The notes under the pieces: generated by a model
What the model saw: only the letters and a program-made list of their open reading frames with translations
What the model was told of the DNA's origin: nothing
Database searches by the model: none
From: Corynebacterium sp. p3-SID1056
Lineage (GTDB): Bacteria > Actinomycetota > Actinomycetes > Mycobacteriales > Mycobacteriaceae
DNA: 29,262 nt
Direction: 5' to 3'
Assembly (NCBI RefSeq): GCF_025152525.1
Contig: NZ_JALXXL010000017.1
Span: 1-29,262, forward strand
Translations under genes and position numbers: made by a program
Shown here: positions 24,388 through 29,262 of the stretch, one piece after another
Position numbering within the stretch: the stretch's first letter is position 1
Layout of the letters: every line of letters begins with the position of its first letter

Positions 24388-26421
24388 ATGGCAACCACGA
24401 AGGCGAGCCTGAAAGACCAGGCCGCTGACATCCTCGCCGGAATCGGCGGGCCGGAAAACATTGTGAGCATGACGCACTGCGCGACGCGTTTGCGCTTCGA
24501 GCTTGCCGACGCCGCGAAAGCCGACAAAGACCGTCTCGAAGCCAACCCCAAGGTGATGGGTGCGGTACCGCAGGGCGGCAGCCACTACCAGGTCATCATC
24601 GGCGGTGACGTGGCGAATGTGTACAACGAGATCAAGGCGCTGCCCGAGATGCGCGGGGCGAAGCAGCGCAGCGACGCCGACGTCAAGGCCGAAAACCGCG
24701 CCAAGGCCAAGGGCAAGGTGCCGTGGCTGGACGCGTTCTTCGAGTACCTGTCTGATTCCTTCCGCCCGATCCTGGGCGTGCTGCTTGGCGCGTCGCTGGT
24801 CATCGCGGCCGCCGCGGTCATCGACGCCCTCGGCCTGGTCGACTTCCGCGCCGAGGTAAAGACCCCGACCTGGCAGTTCGTGGACGCCATGTGGCGCTCC
24901 GTGTTCTACTTCCTGCCGGTGATGGTGGCCTACAACGCGGGCAAGAAGCTGCGCATCGACGGCTGGGTCCCCGCCGCGATCATGTTCGCGCTGTTCACCC
25001 CCGAATTCACGGGGCTGGCCGAGCACCCGGACGCGATCATCTCGCAGAACGCGCTGCTCGGCAGCGAGGTGGCCCGCGTGACCGTCTTCGGCGCGCCGAT
25101 GCTTTTGCCGGAGTACGGCGGCAACGTCTTTGTGCCGCTGATCATGGCTGCTGTGGCGGCGCTGGTGTACAAGGGCTTCCAGAAGCTCATCCCGTCCGCG
25201 GTGCACATGGTGTTCGTCCCCTTCCTCACGCTGTTGGTGATGATCCCGTTTACCGCCCTGGTCATCGGGCCGCTTGGCTACGCGCTCGGCGCGTGGATCG
25301 GCGTTGGCCTGGCATGGCTCAACGGCAACGCGCCCTTCGTCTTTGCCATCCTGATCCCGATGCTCTACCCATTCCTGGTGCCGCTGGGTCTGCACTGGCC
25401 GCTGAACGCCCTGATGCTGGTGAACATCCAGACGCTCGGCTACGACTTCATCCAAGGCCCGATGGGCGCCTGGAACTTCGCCTGCTTCGGTGCAACAGCT
25501 GCCGTGTTCGCCATCTCCCTGCGCGACAAGGACCCGCTCATGCGCCAGACCGCCGGCTCCGCGCTGGCTGCCGGCCTGTTCGGCGGTATCTCCGAGCCTT
25601 CGCTCTACGGCATCCACCTGCGGTTTAAGCGCATCTACCCGCGCATGCTGGTGGGCTGCTTCGCCGGTGGCCTGACCATCGCCATCCTGGGCACCCCCTT
25701 CGGCGGTGTGCAGACCAACGCGTTCGTCTTCACCTCGCTGTTGACCATCCCGGTCTTTAGCCCGGCATGGGTCTACGTCATCGCGATTGCGGTGGCCTTC
25801 TTCACCGCCTTCACCATCATCTTCATCACCGACTACCGCACCCCGGAGGAGAAGGCCGAGGCGCTCGCACGCCGCGCTGCCGCGGAAGAGGAGGCCCAGG
25901 CTGAGGCCGAGCCCGCAGAGGAACCCGCAGTCGCGCCTGCCGCAGCGCCCGCTGCCGCTGCTACCAAGGAGGTGCTCGCACCGCTCGCCGGTGCGTCGGT
26001 ACCGATGGACAAGCTTGCCGACGCCGCCTTCGCCTCCGGCGCCCTCGGCCACGCCGTGGGCATCACGCCAAAGGTCGATCACGCGCCTGTGGTCGCCCCG
26101 GTCGACGGCAAGGTCATCTCGGTGGCGAAGACGGGCCACGCCTACGGCATCAAGACCGCCGACGGTGTGGAGATCCTGGTCCACATCGGCATCGATACCG
26201 TCAAGCTCAAGGGCGAAGGATTCACCCCGATCGCCGAAAAGAAGCAGGAAATCCGTGCCGGTGAGCCGCTGGCTGAGGTGGATTTCGCCTCGATTATCGA
26301 CGCTGGCGTCGACCCGACCGTGATCACCACCGTCGTCAACTCCAAGACGCTTACGGGCGTCGATGATCTGGCCGCAGACACGGTCACGGCGGGCCAGCCG
26401 ATCCTGGGCGTGACCAAGTAG
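24388..26421 (+). CDS. ptsG: PTS EIIBCA permease, glucose/beta-glucoside type
   Basis: A 677-aa PTS sugar permease with domain order IIB-IIC-IIA. The IIB phosphocysteine is Cys31 (MTHCATRLRF); the IIC part contains GISEPSLYG and HWPLNALML; the IIA domain has His599 (ILVHIGIDTV) as phosphoacceptor and His584 (TGHAYG) as its partner. An Ala/Glu/Pro-rich linker (about 490-535) joins IIC and IIA. Much of the sequence, for example the stretch around TLGYDFIQGPMGAWNFACFG, closely resembles C. glutamicum PtsG as I remember it, so glucose is the best guess, though BglF-type proteins share the fold. ATG 24388 has AAGGAG at 24375-24380. Expression is controlled by the RAT and terminator directly upstream. 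Confidence 0.9.
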   Translation: MATTKASLKDQAADILAGIGGPENIVSMTHCATRLRFELADAAKADKDRLEANPKVMGAVPQGGSHYQVIIGGDVANVYNEIKALPEMRGAKQRSDADVKAENRAKAKGKVPWLDAFFEYLSDSFRPILGVLLGASLVIAAAAVIDALGLVDFRAEVKTPTWQFVDAMWRSVFYFLPVMVAYNAGKKLRIDGWVPAAIMFALFTPEFTGLAEHPDAIISQNALLGSEVARVTVFGAPMLLPEYGGNVFVPLIMAAVAALVYKGFQKLIPSAVHMVFVPFLTLLVMIPFTALVIGPLGYALGAWIGVGLAWLNGNAPFVFAILIPMLYPFLVPLGLHWPLNALMLVNIQTLGYDFIQGPMGAWNFACFGATAAVFAISLRDKDPLMRQTAGSALAAGLFGGISEPSLYGIHLRFKRIYPRMLVGCFAGGLTIAILGTPFGGVQTNAFVFTSLLTIPVFSPAWVYVIAIAVAFFTAFTIIFITDYRTPEEKAEALARRAAAEEEAQAEAEPAEEPAVAPAAAPAAAATKEVLAPLAGASVPMDKLADAAFASGALGHAVGITPKVDHAPVVAPVDGKVISVAKTGHAYGIKTADGVEILVHIGIDTVKLKGEGFTPIAEKKQEIRAGEPLAEVDFASIIDAGVDPTVITTVVNSKTLTGVDDLAADTVTAGQPILGVTK

Positions 26422-26424
26422 CAC

Positions 26425-26430
26425 TACGCT
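26425..26430 (+). promoter_or_regulatory. Candidate -10 box of the antiterminator gene
   Basis: TACGCT lies 8 nt before ATG 26439, with no proper Shine-Dalgarno between. A separate leaderless transcript would supply antiterminator even when ptsG is terminated. Confidence 0.4.
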
Positions 26431-26438
26431 TAGAGGGC

Positions 26439-27269
26439 ATGCAGATCCTGCGCGTGTTCAATAACAATGTGGTGCTCGCCCGCCGCGGCGCAGAACCGGT
26501 GGTGGTGACCGGCCGCGGCGTGGGCTTTCACGCAAAGCAGAGCGAGGCTGTCGACGAGTCGCGGGTGGCGCGCATCTTCGTGCCTCTCGACGGCCGCGAC
26601 CCCGACCACTCCGGCGAAATGATCGCAGGACTTCCCACCGATATCGTCGAACGCGTCGCCGACGCGCTCGAGGAGGTCGGGATTCACTCCCGGCTCACCC
26701 TCGTCACGGCGGTGGCGGACCACGTCGTCGGCGCAGCAGAGCGGGCCCGCAAGGGCACGACGGTGGAGTACCCGCTTCGCGCGGAAGTCACCCACCTGTA
26801 CCCGGAGGAAGCAGCGCAGGGGGAGCGCCTGCTGCACGCACTCAACCGCAGACTTGAAGCGCCGTTGCCGGACGAGGAGGCGACGGCGCTGACGCTGCAC
26901 CTGGTCAACGCCGGGTTCAACACCGGCAACCTCGCCCACACGTACCAGATGACGGGCGTGATCCAGCAGATGCTGGATGTGATTGGGGCGGAATGGGGCG
27001 AGGGGGTGGACGCGGCGTCGATAAGCACTGCCCGCTTCATTACGCACGCGCGCTACCTTTTCGTACGACTGGCGCGCGGCGCGCAGCTTGACCACGGCAA
27101 TTCGCCGCTCACGAAGGAGCTGCTGCGCGCGCATCCGCGCGAGATGGCGATCGCGCGCAAGGTCGCGCACGTGGTGGAGCTGCGCTTCGGACAGCCGCTT
27201 ACCGACGACGAGATCGCCTACCTAGGACTCCACGTCGCAAGGCTGCAGGTGTCGCGGGCGGACGAGTAG
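26439..27269 (+). CDS. BglG/LicT-family transcriptional antiterminator
   Basis: A 276-aa RNA-binding regulator. The N-terminal CAT-RBD (about 1-55) has ILRVFNNNVVLA and GRGVGFHAKQ, the standard RAT-contacting segments. Two PRD domains follow, with all four regulatory histidines: His95 and His154 (PRD1), His203 and His265 (PRD2). In this family PTS enzymes phosphorylate these residues, so that sugar transport through EII relieves inhibition of RNA binding. The target is almost certainly the RAT at 24304-24335 upstream of ptsG. It lies 17 nt after ptsG, with its own possible promoter. The PRD2 part carries a copy of the dispersed motif (27015-27026), just ahead of FITHARYLF. Confidence 0.93.
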   Translation: MQILRVFNNNVVLARRGAEPVVVTGRGVGFHAKQSEAVDESRVARIFVPLDGRDPDHSGEMIAGLPTDIVERVADALEEVGIHSRLTLVTAVADHVVGAAERARKGTTVEYPLRAEVTHLYPEEAAQGERLLHALNRRLEAPLPDEEATALTLHLVNAGFNTGNLAHTYQMTGVIQQMLDVIGAEWGEGVDAASISTARFITHARYLFVRLARGAQLDHGNSPLTKELLRAHPREMAIARKVAHVVELRFGQPLTDDEIAYLGLHVARLQVSRADE

Positions 27270-27299
27270 TCTCGGGGGAGAACGAGCGAAAGGATGGAC

Positions 27300-28985
27300 A
27301 TGACTGACCGCACTGTTCTTTACGGCATCGGTGTCTCCGCTGGTACGGCCTCGGGGCCGGTCGCCGTGGTGACCGCGCCGGTGGGCATCGACGAGGCGGA
27401 ATCGGCCGCGGCGGAGGGGGACGCCGAACGCGTCGCGGGCGTGCTGGACGAGGTCGCGGCCTCGCTGACCGCGCGCGCCGAGCACGCGAACTCCGCGACC
27501 TCCAAGCAGGTGCTCGAGGCGACCGCGACGCTTGCGACGGACCGGGGGCTTATCCGCGGCATCAACAAGGAGCTGAAGAAGGGCACCGGCGTGACCCGCG
27601 CGGTGCACGACGCGGTGGAGGTGTACGCCGCCAAGCTGCGCAAACTGGGCGGCTACATGGCCGAGCGCGTCACCGACCTCTACGACATCCGCGACCGCGC
27701 GACTGCGCGCCTGCGCGGCCTGCCCGAGCCGGGCGTGCCGCAGCTCGACGAGCCGTCGATCCTGGTCGCGAACGACCTCGCGCCCGCGGAGACGGCGACG
27801 CTCGATCCGGAACGCGTGCTCGGCATCGTCACCGAGGGCGGCGGCGCGACCTCACACACCGCGATCCTCGCGGCTCAGCTGGGTATCCCGGCCGCGGTGC
27901 AGGTCAAGGGCATCTTGGGTGCAATTGACGACGCCCCGCAGCTCGCCCTCGACGGCGGCGTCGGCGAGGTCATCGTGGCACCGTCGGAAAGCGATGTGAG
28001 CGAGCTTGAAGAGCGTTCCCGCCGCCGCGCAGACGCGCTGGCTGGCTCCTCTGGCGAAGGCGCGACGCGCGACGGCTACAAGGTCAAGCTCTTGGCCAAC
28101 ATCGGCACTGCAGAAGACGCCGAGAAGGCGGCAAAGCTTGACCTGGAAGGCTCCGGACTCTTCCGCACCGAGTTCCTCTTCCTCGACCGCGATTCCGCGC
28201 CGAGCGTGGATGAGCAAACCGAAACGTACACGCGCGTGCTGCGCGCTTTTGGCAAGCGCCGCGTGGTCGTGCGCACCCTGGACGCCGGCGCCGATAAGCC
28301 GCTGAGCTTTGCCAACCTCGGCGAGGAAGAAAACCCGGCGCTGGGCCGCCGCGGCTTGCGACTGTCCATGGAGCGCGAGGATCTCCTCGACGACCAGCTG
28401 CAGGCCCTGGCCAACGCGCACGCAAATGTGCCCGAGGCGGAACTGTGGGTCATGGCGCCGATGGTCGCCACCGTGGAGGAAACGCAGTGGTTCTGCGACA
28501 AGGCACGCGGCTACGGGCTGCCCAAGGTCGGCATCATGGTCGAAACCCCGGCGGCGGCGATCCGCGCCGGGCACGTGCTGAGCATCGCCGACTTCGCCTC
28601 CATCGGCACGAACGACCTGTCGCAGTACACCATGGCGGCCGACCGCATGCAGGGCGAGCTCGCCGAGCTGCTCAGCCCCTGGCAGCCGCCGGTGCTCAAC
28701 ATGATCAAGGCGACCGGAAAGGGCGGGCACGCGACCGGCAAGTCGGTCGGCGTGTGCGGTGAGGCCGGCGGCGACCCGCTCATGGCGCTCGTGCTCGTCG
28801 GCCTGGGGGTTACCTCGCTGTCGATGGCACCGTCGAAGGTCAACGCGGTCCGCGCCGCGCTGCGCCTGCACGACCTGGACACCTGCCGCCAGATGGCGAA
28901 CTTTGCAGTCGACGCCCCGACCGCGAAGGAAGCACGCGAAAACGTGCTGAAGATTGCCGATCCGGTGCTGCGCGACCTGCTGTAG
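27300..28985 (+). CDS. ptsI: PTS enzyme I
   Basis: A 561-aa cytoplasmic phosphoenolpyruvate-protein phosphotransferase that passes phosphate from PEP to HPr. Phosphohistidine His186 is in GGATSHTAILA; the PEP-binding barrel has DAGADKPLSF, GTNDLSQYTMAADR and the active-site Cys486 in GVCGEAGGDP. ATG 27300 is chosen over ATG 27294 because the AAAGGA (27289-27294) would overlap the latter. A TAGTCT at 27267-27272 could be a -10. ptsI lies after the antiterminator, while ptsH (HPr) is not in this window and must lie elsewhere. Confidence 0.96.
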   Translation: MTDRTVLYGIGVSAGTASGPVAVVTAPVGIDEAESAAAEGDAERVAGVLDEVAASLTARAEHANSATSKQVLEATATLATDRGLIRGINKELKKGTGVTRAVHDAVEVYAAKLRKLGGYMAERVTDLYDIRDRATARLRGLPEPGVPQLDEPSILVANDLAPAETATLDPERVLGIVTEGGGATSHTAILAAQLGIPAAVQVKGILGAIDDAPQLALDGGVGEVIVAPSESDVSELEERSRRRADALAGSSGEGATRDGYKVKLLANIGTAEDAEKAAKLDLEGSGLFRTEFLFLDRDSAPSVDEQTETYTRVLRAFGKRRVVVRTLDAGADKPLSFANLGEEENPALGRRGLRLSMEREDLLDDQLQALANAHANVPEAELWVMAPMVATVEETQWFCDKARGYGLPKVGIMVETPAAAIRAGHVLSIADFASIGTNDLSQYTMAADRMQGELAELLSPWQPPVLNMIKATGKGGHATGKSVGVCGEAGGDPLMALVLVGLGVTSLSMAPSKVNAVRAALRLHDLDTCRQMANFAVDAPTAKEARENVLKIADPVLRDLL

Positions 28986-29002
28986 CGCTTTCGGGCATGC
29001 TT

Positions 29003-29038
29003 GCCCGCGCGCCGGTTGTTGCCGGCGCGCGGGCTTTT
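29003..29038 (+). terminator. Terminator after ptsI
   Basis: A perfect 13-bp GC-rich stem (29003-29015 with 29022-29034), a 6-nt loop and a TTTT tail, 18 nt after the ptsI stop. It may also serve the convergent HNH gene, though its T run faces the plus strand. Confidence 0.9.
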
Positions 29039-29048
29039 GCGTGGGGTT

Positions 29049-29262
29049 TTAGTCGGGCGGTTTTCGGTGTTCGGCCCGGGCTTTGTGGTCGGTGCCGGTG
29101 GCGGTCACGTTGCCGTAGGGTGAGACATACACGATCTGCCCGTCGCGCCGCTCGGTGTGCCCGCGGGTGCCGCGGGCGGCCTGGGAGTTGTGGTACTTGC
29201 ACAACCACCCAAGATTCTCCGGGGTGGTCTCGCCTCCGTGTTGGTGTTCGACCATGTGGTGA
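29049..29262 (-). CDS. HNH endonuclease, C-terminal part (cut by window edge)
   Basis: About 71 codons of a gene that continues beyond the right edge. The visible HHMVEHQHGGETTPENLGWLCKYHN is the core of an HNH nuclease fold: the His residues, the GG turn, the ENL segment and the final CxxHN. Such proteins, usually with an N-terminal DUF222 domain, occur in many copies in actinobacterial genomes. The in-frame ATG at 29255 is inside the motif and is not the start, since two His codons precede it in the open frame. It is transcribed towards ptsI. Function beyond DNA cleavage cannot be judged. Confidence 0.75.
   Translation of the reverse strand, partial: HHMVEHQHGGETTPENLGWLCKYHNSQAARGTRGHTERRDGQIVYVSPYGNVTATGTDHKARAEHRKPPD

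Noticed and set aside
26292..26303. GATTATCGACGC in ptsG as a full copy of the dispersed motif
   Set aside because: It matches 11 of 12 bases (10 consecutive) and encodes an ordinary Ile-Ile-Asp-Ala, so it is listed only as a variant, not as an exact copy.
24373..26424. A 683-codon open frame on the minus strand opposite ptsG
   Set aside because: It is a shadow of GC-rich codon use: the plus strand encodes a full PTS permease with all active-site residues, and the minus frame is rich in His, Arg and Gln with no family pattern.
28288..28299. GCGCCGATAAGC, one base from the dispersed motif
   Set aside because: It encodes the conserved ADKPL of enzyme I with ordinary codons, so protein conservation explains it.
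1..29262. tRNA or rRNA genes, CRISPR arrays, insertion sequences and prophage genes
   Set aside because: No cloverleaf, regular spacer-repeat array, transposase or integrase was seen by reading.

Overview
The window is a piece of a high-GC actinobacterial chromosome, almost certainly a Corynebacterium. The gene order ppa(-) / dacB-tilS-hpt-ftsH-folE-folP-folB-folK-DUF3180-DUF6779-DUF2520-panC / lysS is a characteristic corynebacterial core block. The start has a SpaABC-style sortase-assembled pilus cluster, and the end has a corynebacterial-type PtsG (EIIBCA). No stop codon or frameshift breaks any gene I call. The HNH gene at the right edge is cut by the window boundary.

Layout. (1) 1-5656: the distal part of a pilus operon, with a class C sortase, a small SpaB-like pilin (LASTG) and a large SpaC-like surface protein (LPKTG), closed by a strong hairpin terminator. 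The major pilin is expected just upstream, outside the window. (2) 5742-7634: a secreted, membrane-anchored matrixin-type zinc protease on a long Pro/Glu and Ser/Thr stalk, followed by about 240 bp without a gene that holds an inverted-repeat array and the ppa terminator. (3) 7875-9686: divergent ppa and dacB. (4) 8415-18930: a long co-directional run for cell wall, tRNA modification, purine salvage, proteolysis, folate biosynthesis and a pantothenate-type enzyme, mostly with overlapping or abutting genes. (5) 18952-24321: a membrane pseudokinase-like protein, an MFS exporter, lysyl-tRNA synthetase and a GT87-type membrane glycosyltransferase. (6) 24260-28985: a sugar PTS module, made of a promoter, a ribonucleic antiterminator (RAT), an overlapping terminator, ptsG, a BglG-type antiterminator gene and ptsI. 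(7) 29049-end: the C-terminal part of an HNH endonuclease gene on the minus strand.

How the parts work together. The pilus genes form one assembly line: sortase, base/minor pilin and tip/adhesin. The folE-P-B-K genes supply early and middle steps of dihydropteroate synthesis. In the PTS module, the RAT starts inside the last codons of the glycosyltransferase gene, and its last five bases are the first five bases of the terminator stem. This is the classic mutually exclusive arrangement controlled by BglG/LicT proteins, and such a protein is encoded directly after ptsG with all four phosphorylatable PRD histidines. The whole circuit can therefore be read from the sequence.

Most unusual signals: the RAT circuit on a glucose-type ptsG; a dispersed 12-13 bp motif (GGCGTCGATAAGC and relatives) recurring inside unrelated genes in both orientations, in one orientation always using the rare ATA codon; a PanC that has lost several catalytic signatures; a degenerate kinase-like receptor; five genes with a -10-like box only 7-8 nt before the start codon, suggesting leaderless mRNAs; and an inverted-repeat array at 7658-7764. 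All motif counts were made by eye.
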